From Acrocarpospora catenulata (GTDB lineage Bacteria > Actinomycetota > Actinomycetes > Streptosporangiales > Streptosporangiaceae), in contig NZ_JAHCST010000002.1 of assembly GCF_018476525.1 (NCBI RefSeq), positions 1 to 64,000 on the forward strand: a stretch of 64,000 nucleotides of DNA. Direction: 5' to 3'. The translations under genes were made by a program, and so were the position numbers. Within the stretch, counting starts at the first letter, position 1. Every line of letters starts with the position of its first letter. Shown piece by piece: positions 23,000 to 31,018 of this stretch. The notes under the pieces were generated by a model. It made no database searches. It had not been told where the DNA came from and saw nothing but the letters and a program-made list of their open reading frames with translations.

Positions 23000-24279
23000 C
23001 CCAGTTGTTCCACGCCTCCCGGCTGTTCGGGGCGATGACGCTGGCCGCGGGCATCGACGCCGGGGCGTTCGGGCCGCCCGGGGAGCGGCGGGTGCTGCTG
23101 CTGACCAACAACGCCGACATTCCGGAGATCGCGCTCGGGCTGGACGAGGCGCCCGGGTTCGCGGCGTTGCGGTCCCGCTTCGACGAGGTGCACTCGTGGA
23201 ACGAGATCATCGCGCCGTTCCATCCGGCCGAGTGGAAGCCGCGGACCATCGAGGTGCCGGTCTTCGGGCGGCTGCTGCTGCACCGTCTCGGGATAGACGA
23301 AATCACCGAGGTGGCGATCGAGTCCGTGATCGTGCCACCGTCCCGGCTGCTGCCCGGCCTCTTCAAGGACTGCGGCATCACCGTCTACTCCGACGGCCTG
23401 ATGGCCCACAGCCCGACCCGGGACGTCCTACCCCACGAGATCTCCGCCCGCGTAACCCGCCTCCTCCACCTCGGCCTGGTCCCGGACGTCGCTCCCCTAC
23501 TCCTCAGCGAACACGGCGTTCCGCCCCAACTGATCCCGGCCACCCACTTCCGCCAGGTGGTGGACGAGCTCTCCGCCGCCGGTCTCCCTCAGGGCGGTTC
23601 CCCTGATGGCCCGGTGTTGATTCTCGGGCAGTACCTCTCCTCGCTCGGCATCCTGTCGCTGGACGAGGAGCACCAGCTGCACGCGGGCATGCTCCGGGCC
23701 GTCGCTGCCCGAGGGCACCATGACGTGATCTTCCAGCCGCACCCGGCCGCCCGTCACAGCCAGGGCCGCGAACTCCGCCCCCTCGCCGCCGACCTCGGCC
23801 TCCGGCTGACCTTCACCCCTGAGGGCATTCCGGCCGAATCCCTCTTCGCGACCCTGAGCCCCGCCCTCGTGGTCAGCTGCTTCTCCACCGCGCTGACCAC
23901 GGCCAAGGTCTTCTTCGACCTGCCGGTGGCGACCATGGGCACCGAAATGCTGCTGGAACGGCTCACTCCGTACGAGAACAGCAACCGCATCCCGGTCACG
24001 ATCGTGGACGCGACCACCCCTCAGCTGTTCCCGGACGGCTCGCTCACCGATCCCCCGCCGGTCGACCTTCCCGGCCTGATCAACGCGGTCGCGTACTGCA
24101 TGCAGCACACCGCCCACCCCGAACTCCGCGAACCGGCTCGTGACTATCTCGCGGCCAACGGCCCGGCCCGCTACTTCAAACGCCGCCGCCTGGAAACCCT
24201 CGACCTCGTCACCACCCCCGCCCCACCGCAGTCCCGCTCCGGCCTCTCCCGCCTCCGCTCCCTCATCCCGGGCCGCTGA
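22996..24279 (+). CDS. Polysialyltransferase-like glycosyltransferase
   Basis: 427 aa resembling the bacterial alpha-2,8-polysialyltransferase family: an N-terminal ligand segment (LFHASRLFGAMTLAAG), a middle EVHSWNEIIAPFHP, and the C-terminal half with IFQPHPAARH and SCFSTALTTAKVFF. The HP motif and the SS/ST motif are the CMP-sialic acid-binding signatures of such transferases. Third gene of the operon (GTGA overlap). It probably uses the CMP-nonulosonate made by the first gene to build a polymer at the cytoplasmic face of the membrane; no signal peptide or membrane helix is seen. The last residues are Arg/Ser rich. Confidence 0.78.
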   Translation: MTQLFHASRLFGAMTLAAGIDAGAFGPPGERRVLLLTNNADIPEIALGLDEAPGFAALRSRFDEVHSWNEIIAPFHPAEWKPRTIEVPVFGRLLLHRLGIDEITEVAIESVIVPPSRLLPGLFKDCGITVYSDGLMAHSPTRDVLPHEISARVTRLLHLGLVPDVAPLLLSEHGVPPQLIPATHFRQVVDELSAAGLPQGGSPDGPVLILGQYLSSLGILSLDEEHQLHAGMLRAVAARGHHDVIFQPHPAARHSQGRELRPLAADLGLRLTFTPEGIPAESLFATLSPALVVSCFSTALTTAKVFFDLPVATMGTEMLLERLTPYENSNRIPVTIVDATTPQLFPDGSLTDPPPVDLPGLINAVAYCMQHTAHPELREPARDYLAANGPARYFKRRRLETLDLVTTPAPPQSRSGLSRLRSLIPGR

Positions 24280-24346
24280 CGGGAACATCCCCCACCCTCA
24301 GATGGTTTACATTTCAACCAACTCGGGATTCATGGAGGGACTGGAC

Positions 24347-25108
24347 ATGGCTGACGTCACGGTGACGCCCGGCATCGACATCCGGCGGGCGGAAGACCGC
24401 TTCAAGACGCAGATCGGGTGGCTCGACTCCAAGCACTCCTTCTCCTTCGGCGGACACCACGACCCCCGCAACACCCACCACGGCGTGCTCCTGGTCAACA
24501 ACGACGACATCGTCACCCCCGGGATGGGCTTCGAGACCCACCCCCACCGGGACATGGAGATCGTGACCTGGGTGCTGCGCGGCTCCCTCGTGCACCAGGA
24601 CTCCGAAGGCCACTCCGGCGTCATCTACCCAGGGCTCGCCCAGCGCATGAGCGCCGGCACCGGCATCCTCCACTCGGAGAAGAACGACTCCTGGCGCCTC
24701 CAGGGCGACCCCCACAGCGACCCCGTGCACTTCATCCAGATGTGGGTCGTCCCCGACACTCCCGGCATCACCCCGGGCTACGAACAACTCGAAATCGACG
24801 ACTCCCTGATGCGCGGCAAACTGGCCCCCGTCGCCTCCGGCCACCCCGACCACGACGCCGCCATCCGCATCCAGAACAAGTACGCCACCCTCCACGCCGC
24901 CCGCCTCTCCCCCGGCGACACCATCACCCTCCCGGAGGCCCCCTTCCTCCACCTCTTCATCCCAGAAGGCTCCATCACCCTCGAAGGCGCCGGCCCCCTC
25001 ACCAAGGGCGACGCCGCCCGCCTCACCGCCGTCAGCGGCAACCGCGTAACCGCCACCGCCCCCACCGAACTCCTCCTCTGGGAAATGCACGCCACCATAG
25101 CCGCATAA
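24347..25108 (+). CDS. Pirin family protein
   Basis: 253-aa bicupin of the pirin family. It shows the N-terminal metal-binding cupin (FGGHHDPRNTHHG, ETHPHRDMEIVTWVL with three His and a Glu, GTGILHSEKN) and QMWVVPDTPG. Pirins are cytosolic iron-binding proteins; some oxidise quercetin, others modulate pyruvate dehydrogenase or redox. The ATG at 24347 is chosen because GGAGGGA lies 5 bp upstream; longer starts at 24302 and 24332 lack such a site. Stands alone, 67 bp after the polysialyltransferase-like gene, and ends at a hairpin shared with the convergent genes. Confidence 0.9.
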   Translation: MADVTVTPGIDIRRAEDRFKTQIGWLDSKHSFSFGGHHDPRNTHHGVLLVNNDDIVTPGMGFETHPHRDMEIVTWVLRGSLVHQDSEGHSGVIYPGLAQRMSAGTGILHSEKNDSWRLQGDPHSDPVHFIQMWVVPDTPGITPGYEQLEIDDSLMRGKLAPVASGHPDHDAAIRIQNKYATLHAARLSPGDTITLPEAPFLHLFIPEGSITLEGAGPLTKGDAARLTAVSGNRVTATAPTELLLWEMHATIAA

Positions 25109-25113
25109 AACAA

Positions 25114-25149
25114 GCGTGGCCCTCCGGGCACCCGCCCGAAGAGCCACGC
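25114..25149. terminator. Bidirectional hairpin between pirin and convergent ORF
   Basis: GCGTGGC at 25114-25120 pairs with 25143-25149, enclosing a smaller GC-rich CGGGC/GCCCG stem. It lies between the pirin stop and the stop of the left-reading small ORF. Confidence 0.5.
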
Positions 25150-25169
25150 ATTGTAGAACTCGAAGGACT

Positions 25170-25385
25170 TCAGCTGAAGAGCTGATCTGCAGAGGTCACG
25201 GTCAACGACTTGTTCAGCCAGGCGTCAAGCTGAGCCAGATCGGTACAGGACATGATCCGCTCGCGATCCTCCTCCGACACTTCGATCTCCCGATTCCCGA
25301 GAAACCGCAGGATCGCGCGCCCCATGCCTTTTGCCCAGATCCTCTTGCCGGGTTCACTTAGGACGAGGCTCGAGAACTCAATCAA
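25170..25385 (-). pseudogene. Truncated copy of the Rpn-like protein's C-terminal segment
   Basis: 71 codons. From residue 20 onward the product (GRAILRFLGNREIEVSEEDRE..CTDLAQLDAWLNKS..SADQLFS) parallels the last 55 residues of the adjacent upstream gene (ARSVLRLLEFRKVEVSDSARE..CTEEAQLYLWLEKA..SVEDLFD). It starts within 8 bp of that gene's stop. This looks like a tandem duplication in which only the tail module survives. It could still be translated as a small protein through coupling to the upstream gene. Confidence 0.6.
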
Positions 25386-26259
25386 AGAGGTCCTCGACGG
25401 AGGTCACGTAGGACGCCTTCTCCAGCCACAGGTACAGCTGAGCTTCCTCGGTACACGCAAGAATTCGCTCACGAGCCGAGTCAGACACCTCGACCTTCCG
25501 AAACTCGAGAAGCCGCAGGACAGAGCGCGCTTCGCCTATGGCCCTGCCTTCGTCTCTTCCTTCGTCTCTGCCTTCGGCCCGAAGTTTCTGGGCGTATTCG
25601 CTCTGGAAGCGGTGGGTCTGTGCGGTCATGAGACGCTCCATCTCCTTCTGTGCACTTCCGGTCAGCGCCACGGTGACGAAATCAGCGTACTCCTGGGCCT
25701 GCGTCGAATCGATGCTGGCCAGGGCATCGACCAGGGTGGCGAGGATAATGTTGATCTCTGGGTGCTTGCTGTGGGTGATCGCGGAGATCGCGGCCAGGCC
25801 GATGTTGCCGACGGCCCGGGCAATGTCGGTGATCACGGGGGTGTTGTCGGGGCCGATGACCAATGGGGTCAGGGTCAGGCCAGGATGACCGGTTTCGATG
25901 GGAGCGGCGGCCCACTTGGCGGTTGAGCTGTCTTTGCAGATGACGACGAGGCAGGCGGGGCACTTGTCGCGAACGCGGACGTTGGCGATGTAGGCCAGCC
26001 AGGTGCCGTGCTTGTCCGGATCGCGCTTGAGTTGGACTTCCACGATCACGGCGAGCTTCCGTCCGCCATCCTCGGAGTACAGGAGCACTCCATCGGCCCG
26101 GTACTCGGTTGGCTGGATCTTCGTCAGATCTGGGGAGGCAACTACGGCATCACCGTCCTTGGGGATGTCTAGGTCGAACAGTTCTCGGAGGGCACAGGCG
26201 GTATTCACCGGATCCAACTTGGCGATACCGGCCAATCCCTCATGGAGGGGAGTAACCAT
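25378..26259 (-). CDS. Rpn-like PD-(D/E)XK nuclease-family protein
   Basis: 293 aa. The middle part has a PD-(D/E)XK-type core: YRADGVLLY (Asp) followed by AVIVEVQLKRD (E-x-Q). It is followed by a helical stretch, EGRDEGRDEGRAIGEA repeats and a C-terminal ERILACTEEAQLYLWLEKA module. These are features of the Rpn/YhgA-like recombination-promoting nuclease or putative-transposase relatives that are numerous in filamentous actinomycetes. The biological role is unknown; DNA cleavage is inferred from the fold motif only. ATG at 26259 with no clear ribosome site (possibly leaderless). Divergent from the CHAP gene across an AT-richer spacer. Confidence 0.65.
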   Translation of the reverse strand: MVTPLHEGLAGIAKLDPVNTACALRELFDLDIPKDGDAVVASPDLTKIQPTEYRADGVLLYSEDGGRKLAVIVEVQLKRDPDKHGTWLAYIANVRVRDKCPACLVVICKDSSTAKWAAAPIETGHPGLTLTPLVIGPDNTPVITDIARAVGNIGLAAISAITHSKHPEINIILATLVDALASIDSTQAQEYADFVTVALTGSAQKEMERLMTAQTHRFQSEYAQKLRAEGRDEGRDEGRAIGEARSVLRLLEFRKVEVSDSARERILACTEEAQLYLWLEKASYVTSVEDLFD

Positions 26260-26449
26260 GTGCGGAAGATTACCAAACGCAATCGAACACTAGCTCCAAG
26301 TTACCATATGTGATGAATGTGCAGGTTATGGCTTAGGTGCTATTTCGGGCTTTGGCGTATACCTAATGGGTATTTGTCGGGCAAGATTTGTCCTTTTTCG
26401 GCAGGCTTCGTGGGGTCGTGTGGGCGGAGTTGCTGGGAGGGTGATCTTG
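26260..26449. promoter_or_regulatory. AT-richer divergent spacer
   Basis: About 190 bp between the divergent Rpn-like and CHAP genes, clearly poorer in GC than its neighbours in its first half, so promoters for both are expected here. No repeat or operator pattern was evident. GGGAGG at 26435-26440 is the likely ribosome site for the CHAP gene. Confidence 0.35.
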
Positions 26450-27805
26450 GTGGGGCGGATGTGGGCGGTCGTTGTGGCCGGGGTTGCGGTGGTGTCGGTG
26501 GTGGGGCCGGGTGCGGCGAGCGCTGATGTTGACGGCGGCGAGACCTCGGCCGTGGCGGGGGCGCCGGTGCGGATGGCGGGGAGTGCATGGTTCGCCGGGG
26601 GTGGGGTGCCGGTTTGTGGGAGTAGTACCGCCAAGACGTGTGATGGGCAGGTGCATGTGGGCGGGGTCTCGTCGAACTGGTGGCAGTGTGTGGAGTTGGC
26701 GCAGCGGTTCTACGCGCGGCGGGGGTGGCACAAGGGGATCTTCGCGGGGGTGGGGGTCGCGTCGCAGATCTATGCGAAGGCGACGGCGCTGGGGATGGCG
26801 CGGCAGCCGAACGGGAAGGTGCTGGATCTTGTCCCTGGGGACATGATCGTGATGAACCGGACGGGGCAGGCGGGGCATGTGGTGGTCGTCGAGAGCGTCA
26901 CCGCCAACAAGGACGGCACGCGCAGTGTCATGACGGTCGGGCAGAACTCGAAGGTCGTCCGGAACGCGATGCGCTGGCATGGCGGGGTGCTGGACAGCTT
27001 CTGGGCCGACTACAGCGTCGCGGGTGCGGTCCGCTCTCCCCAGAACATCGGCATTCTCGCGTACGGCGGGGGTGTGGCGGAGTACGAGCAGGTCGTCAAC
27101 GGGGGCGGGGTGCATGCGATCGGGTCTCGGCTGTTGTCGGTGACCTCGACGGGTGAGGCTTTCGGGGGGCCGGTCGTGCATCGGCGTCCGGGCGGGGTCG
27201 TCGGGAGGATCGTGGATGCGGCTGTTACTCCGTCGGCCGGTGGTTACTGGCTGGTGAGTTCGACCGGGCAGGTTTTCGCGTATGGGGACGCCAAGCCGTA
27301 CCAGGTGGAGGTGGCGGGTGAGGTCACGGCGATCGGGGCGTTGCCGGATGGGGGGTATCTGCTGCTGGGGGCTGATGGGCGGGTGTTCGGGAAGGGGGTT
27401 GCGCGGCGGGAGCCCGAGGGTTTCTCGGGGAGTTTCGTGGACATCGAGGTAACGGAGACCGGGGAAGGGTACTGGTTGCTTACCTCGGCAGGTCAGATTT
27501 ATCCGTATGGGGATGCGGAGCCCCGCTGGTACGGCAACGCCACGACCTTCGACAAGGCGATTGTGGCGATGTCCCGGACGCCCAGCGGTAAAGGTTATGT
27601 GATGGTGGATAAATCCGGGCATGTGTTTGCGTTTGGCGACGCGAAGCATCTGGGAGATCTGCCGCCTGGGCTTCCCGAGGCGACCGATATCGCCTACTCG
27701 CCGGCCGGAGACGGATACACGATCATCACCAAGTCTGGAATCCAGCGATCCTTCGGGAACGCTCCGGCTTCTGCGGTCACGGCCGGCTTCACCGGGATGT
27801 TCTGA
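26450..27805 (+). CDS. Secreted CHAP-domain protein with C-terminal propeller-like repeats
   Basis: 451 aa from the GTG at 26450, chosen because GGGAGG lies 9 bp upstream and the product then has a good signal peptide (MGRMWAVVVAGVAVVSVVGP then AASA). The ATG at 26459 is an alternative. A CHAP domain (about 55-200) shows WWQCVELAQRFY with the catalytic Cys and GHVVVVE with the His, as in peptidoglycan amidases and endopeptidases. The rest contains four to five repeats of the type GYWLVSSTGQVFAYGDA, seen in secreted cell-surface proteins. Likely acts on the wall outside the cell. It is convergent with, and overlaps by 17 bp, the glycosyltransferase gene. Confidence 0.8.
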   Translation: MGRMWAVVVAGVAVVSVVGPGAASADVDGGETSAVAGAPVRMAGSAWFAGGGVPVCGSSTAKTCDGQVHVGGVSSNWWQCVELAQRFYARRGWHKGIFAGVGVASQIYAKATALGMARQPNGKVLDLVPGDMIVMNRTGQAGHVVVVESVTANKDGTRSVMTVGQNSKVVRNAMRWHGGVLDSFWADYSVAGAVRSPQNIGILAYGGGVAEYEQVVNGGGVHAIGSRLLSVTSTGEAFGGPVVHRRPGGVVGRIVDAAVTPSAGGYWLVSSTGQVFAYGDAKPYQVEVAGEVTAIGALPDGGYLLLGADGRVFGKGVARREPEGFSGSFVDIEVTETGEGYWLLTSAGQIYPYGDAEPRWYGNATTFDKAIVAMSRTPSGKGYVMVDKSGHVFAFGDAKHLGDLPPGLPEATDIAYSPAGDGYTIITKSGIQRSFGNAPASAVTAGFTGMF

Positions 27806-28895
27806 GTTCGCGGTAGAGGTCGAGATGCGCTTGGGCTGCCGCTTTCCAGGTGTGACGGAACGCCAGTTCACGCCCTGCGGCGGCCCTGTCGGGATCAGGC
27901 TGCTCGATCGCGTCACGATATCGCTCAGCGAATCCGGAAATATCGTCCGCGAAGAGTGCTGAATCTCCAAAGACCTCCCGGAACACCGGAAGGTCCCTCG
28001 TGACGACCGGAACCCCCGCCGCCAACGCCTCCATAGCGGCCAGACCAAACCCTTCCTTCACCGAAGGAAACGCGAAAACCGCAGCCCCAGCCACCAACGC
28101 CGGCAACTCCTCATGCCCAACCGGCCCCAAAACCAGCGGCTCCACCCCGAGTTCCTTCGCCCGGATCTCCCATTCCGCCCGGTACCCACGATAATCAAAC
28201 AACGTATCCCCACCGGCAACGACCAGCCGAACCCCCGAGGAGCCCCGCTCCTCCGCAAAGCGCGCATACGATTCCAGAAGATCCATGGACCCCTTACGCG
28301 GCTCAATCCCCCCGACAGCCAGGATGTAGGCCCCCAACCGCTCCTGCCACCGCCCCCTCGCCGCCACAGCATCAGGATCATCCGAAGCAGCGGCCGCGAA
28401 CCGCTCAGCCTCCACCCCGTTCGGTATCACCCGAGCCGAAATACCCCACCCCTCGGCCAGCTCCCCCGCCACCGCCCGAGAAACACAAACATGCGCCCAC
28501 GGCTCCACAATCGCCCGCTCATGACAAGCGGCCAGTTCAGGAGTACTGAACTGATCAATATGATGAACCGTCCGAACACATGACCCCACCGCATTCGCAC
28601 TAATACAGTCCTGCGCATGAACAATGTCATACCCATCGGACTCAAAAGCCCCCCGCAAAATCATAATCGACCGAAGCACCCGCTCCCCAAACGCCTCCCC
28701 CTCAACCCCCAAATAGGGCACCACCCGAACACAAACCCGAGAATCAACCCTCCGAAAAAACGTCCGATCCCCACCCCTCCCCAACGCCCAAACATCAACC
28801 TCAACCCCCAACCCCACCAACGCCTCAGCCAACGAAAGCGTATGCACCACCCCACCCCGAGGCTTAGTAGAATAAGTAACCAACGCAATCTTCAC
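27789..28895 (-). CDS. GT4 glycosyltransferase of the MSMEG_0565 family
   Basis: 368-aa GT-B retaining transferase: KIALVTYSTKPRGGVVHTL at the start, VIPNGVEAERF and ILAVGGIEPRKGSMDLLE in the middle, and the donor site FAFPSVKEGFGLAAMEALAAGVPVV. The opening segment and its position beside the nitrilase cluster match the MSMEG_0565 family, known from Nit1C-type clusters. GTG at 28895 is chosen because GGAGG lies about 10 bp upstream. The 5' half uses many T- or G-ending codons, unlike neighbouring genes. A 233-bp gap separates it from the nitrilase genes, so it may have its own promoter. Confidence 0.85.
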   Translation of the reverse strand: MKIALVTYSTKPRGGVVHTLSLAEALVGLGVEVDVWALGRGGDRTFFRRVDSRVCVRVVPYLGVEGEAFGERVLRSIMILRGAFESDGYDIVHAQDCISANAVGSCVRTVHHIDQFSTPELAACHERAIVEPWAHVCVSRAVAGELAEGWGISARVIPNGVEAERFAAAASDDPDAVAARGRWQERLGAYILAVGGIEPRKGSMDLLESYARFAEERGSSGVRLVVAGGDTLFDYRGYRAEWEIRAKELGVEPLVLGPVGHEELPALVAGAAVFAFPSVKEGFGLAAMEALAAGVPVVTRDLPVFREVFGDSALFADDISGFAERYRDAIEQPDPDRAAAGRELAFRHTWKAAAQAHLDLYRELRTSR

Positions 28896-29128
28896 CGACC
28901 CATTCCTCCTCGTCGCTCGTGGGTTCCTAATCGCGGTTGCCATGGCACTCCCACCCACCCAGCCCGTTGTTTGACCTTCGGCCGGACCCGCTTCGCCGGG
29001 GTGGCAACTGGGCGCGAGGGACACTGACATTGGCAGCCACGTCGGATCCCGGCTCCGCCAGGCAGGACGGCTTGCTGGGCAGGGTTTGTGCGGTCCGGGA
29101 TAGGGATGTCGGATAGGCGGTGTGGTGG

Positions 29129-29962
29129 TCACGGTTTGGTCCGGTAGGTGTTCGGGCGGCGTTCGGTGATGTGTTGGAGGACTCGGCGGGCGGTGGCTAT
29201 TTCGGTGGTTACGTCGAGTTCGGCGACGGCCAGGCCGGCTTTGGACCAGGTTCGGGCGAGGATTTCGCCGCCGGGGCCGACGACTTTGGCCTGGCCGAGG
29301 AAGCGCATGCCGCCCATGGCGCCGGTCTGGTTGGAGGAGGCCAGGACGACCTGGTTCTCGGCGGCGCGGGCGCAGTCGTACAGGTCGAAGAGGCGGGACT
29401 GGCGGTCCTGGGCCATGCGGGGGGCGCGGTTGGTGATGCTGGTGGGCCAGGCGGAGAGGCAGGCGATGATGTCGGCGCCGTCCAGGGCCAGGCTTCGGGC
29501 GGATTCGGGGAAGGTTTTGTCGTAGTCGATGAGCATGCCGACGCGGCCGACGGGGGTGTCGAAGGCGTCGAAGCGGTCGCCGGGGGCGTAGGCGGCGATC
29601 TCGCCTGCTGGCAGGTGGACTTTGCGGTGCCGACCGAGGACGCCGTCCCCGGTCAGGCAGACGGCCGCGTTGTAACGGCGGTCTCCGTCGGCCTCGCAGT
29701 AGCCGACGCAGACGACCATCTCGGCGGCCAGCCCGGCCACCCGTTTGAGCAGCGGGTCGTCAGGGCCGAGCGCGGGCGGCAGCGCGTCCGGGTCGGGGTG
29801 CCGCAGGTCGGCGAGGTAGCCGCCGAGAGCGGCGTCCGGCAGCACCAGCAGCCCGGCACCCGCAGCCCGTGCGTCGGCGATGAGTTTTGCGATGCGCTGG
29901 AGATCGAACTCCAGGTCCCGTCCAAAGTGCGCGGAAGCCGCCGCGATCCGTAGCGTCGCCAC
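29129..29962 (-). CDS. Nitrilase-family pseudoenzyme (catalytic Cys and Glu replaced)
   Basis: 277 aa, a full-length member of the carbon-nitrogen hydrolase superfamily, similar throughout to the next gene upstream. The Lys site is intact (HRKVH, about 112). The catalytic Glu is Asp43 (LVLPDAALGGYL) and the nucleophilic Cys is Asp146 (MLIDYDKTFPE instead of ICYD). I checked both codons in the DNA (GAC in each case). Without the Cys it should not hydrolyse nitriles or amides. It may instead bind substrate or form mixed filaments with the active paralogue. GTG start 3 bp after the stop of the active copy. It is intact, so it seems to be kept for a function. Confidence 0.85.
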   Translation of the reverse strand: MATLRIAAASAHFGRDLEFDLQRIAKLIADARAAGAGLLVLPDAALGGYLADLRHPDPDALPPALGPDDPLLKRVAGLAAEMVVCVGYCEADGDRRYNAAVCLTGDGVLGRHRKVHLPAGEIAAYAPGDRFDAFDTPVGRVGMLIDYDKTFPESARSLALDGADIIACLSAWPTSITNRAPRMAQDRQSRLFDLYDCARAAENQVVLASSNQTGAMGGMRFLGQAKVVGPGGEILARTWSKAGLAVAELDVTTEIATARRVLQHITERRPNTYRTKP

Positions 29963-29965
29963 AGA

Positions 29966-31018
29966 TCACGATCCTCCCACCGGGTACGCGTCCGCCTGCC
30001 GATCCCGGGATCCATCCAGGACGTCGGTATCCGGCTGCCGACCCCGCGAACCTCCCACACCATCCGCATCCAGCCGCCGGTCCGACGATCCCCCCACACC
30101 GTCCGCATCCGCCTGCCGGTCCCCGGGGGCATCCGTATCCGACTGCCGAGCCCGCGAACCTCCCACACCACCCGCATCCAGCCGCCGGTCCGGCGAACCT
30201 CCCACCGCGTACGCCTCCGGCCGTCGATCCCGCAGATGCCCCATCGACCGCCGGGCGGCGGTCAGCGACGCCCCTACGTCGACCTCGGCGACGGCCATGC
30301 CCCCATCCACGGGGGTGACCGCCAGCACCTCCCCACCCGGCCCGACCACCTTCGCCCGGCCGACGAACCGCAACTGCCCGAAGCTTCCCGACTGGTTGGC
30401 CGACAGCCAGACCACCTGGTTCTCCAGTGCTCTGGCACGATCGAACAGGTCGAAGCGGTGGGTCCACCGGTCGTCGGCGATGTCGGGGGCGGGGTTGGTC
30501 CGGCTGGCGGGCCAGGCCGATACGCACACCACGATCTCGGCCCCGTCGAGGGCGAGGGCCCGCGCCGACTCAGGGAACGCCTTGTCGTAGCAGATCATCA
30601 TCCCGAGACGCCCGACCGGCGTGTCGAAGGCCGCGAAACGGTCCCCGGCCGCGTAGGAGCTGTGCTCGCTGAGGGGCTGGTGCACCTTCCGGTGGTGCCC
30701 GAGCACCCCGTCCCCGGTCAGGCAGACCACGCTGTTGTACCGGACCCCCGCCTCCTCCTCGCAGTATCCGGCGCACACCACGACGTCCCCGGCCAGCTGT
30801 CGCAGCCGCGTGATCTCGGGGCCGTCGGCGGCCAGCGCGGGCGGCCCTTCCGCGCCGCCGTCCAGGCTGGCCAGGTAACCGCCCAGGCAGGCCTCCGGCA
30901 GGGCGAGCAGCCGTACCCCCGAATCCCGCGCCCTGGCGAGCAGCCCGGAGATCCGCTCGAAGCATTCCTCCAGGTCCCGCCCGAAGGGCGCGGCCACCGC
31001 CGCCATGCGGATGTTCAC
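29966..31018 (-). CDS. Nitrilase of the Nit1C cluster with repetitive C-terminal tail
   Basis: 350-aa hydrolase with the complete triad: Glu42 (LLALPEACLGGYL), Lys111 (HHRKVH), Cys143 (MMICYDKAFPE). Nitrilases of this cluster type have been linked to cyanide or small-nitrile assimilation under nitrogen limitation. The usual fold ends near residue 268. The remaining 80 or so residues are low-complexity repeats (units such as DGVGGSRGRQPDTDV and DRRLDADGVGGS) not expected in nitrilases. GTG start overlapping the stop of the GNAT-AIR gene (GTGA), so coupled. It lies directly upstream of the Cys-less paralogue. Confidence 0.88.
   Translation of the reverse strand: MNIRMAAVAAPFGRDLEECFERISGLLARARDSGVRLLALPEACLGGYLASLDGGAEGPPALAADGPEITRLRQLAGDVVVCAGYCEEEAGVRYNSVVCLTGDGVLGHHRKVHQPLSEHSSYAAGDRFAAFDTPVGRLGMMICYDKAFPESARALALDGAEIVVCVSAWPASRTNPAPDIADDRWTHRFDLFDRARALENQVVWLSANQSGSFGQLRFVGRAKVVGPGGEVLAVTPVDGGMAVAEVDVGASLTAARRSMGHLRDRRPEAYAVGGSPDRRLDAGGVGGSRARQSDTDAPGDRQADADGVGGSSDRRLDADGVGGSRGRQPDTDVLDGSRDRQADAYPVGGS
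29990..30215 (-). repeat. 108-bp period tandem repeat at the nitrilase 3' end
   Basis: The stretch beginning GCGAACCTCCCACACC on the + strand recurs with an offset of 108 bp (near 30046 and 30154) with few changes, and shorter related units surround it. In frame this gives a repeat of 36 residues, about two copies plus partial ones. Confidence 0.65.

Noticed and set aside
26363-28048. 561-codon open frame antisense to the CHAP gene
   Set aside because: The CHAP gene has a signal peptide, catalytic Cys and His and regular repeats; the antisense product is Arg/Pro/His-rich with no family resemblance.
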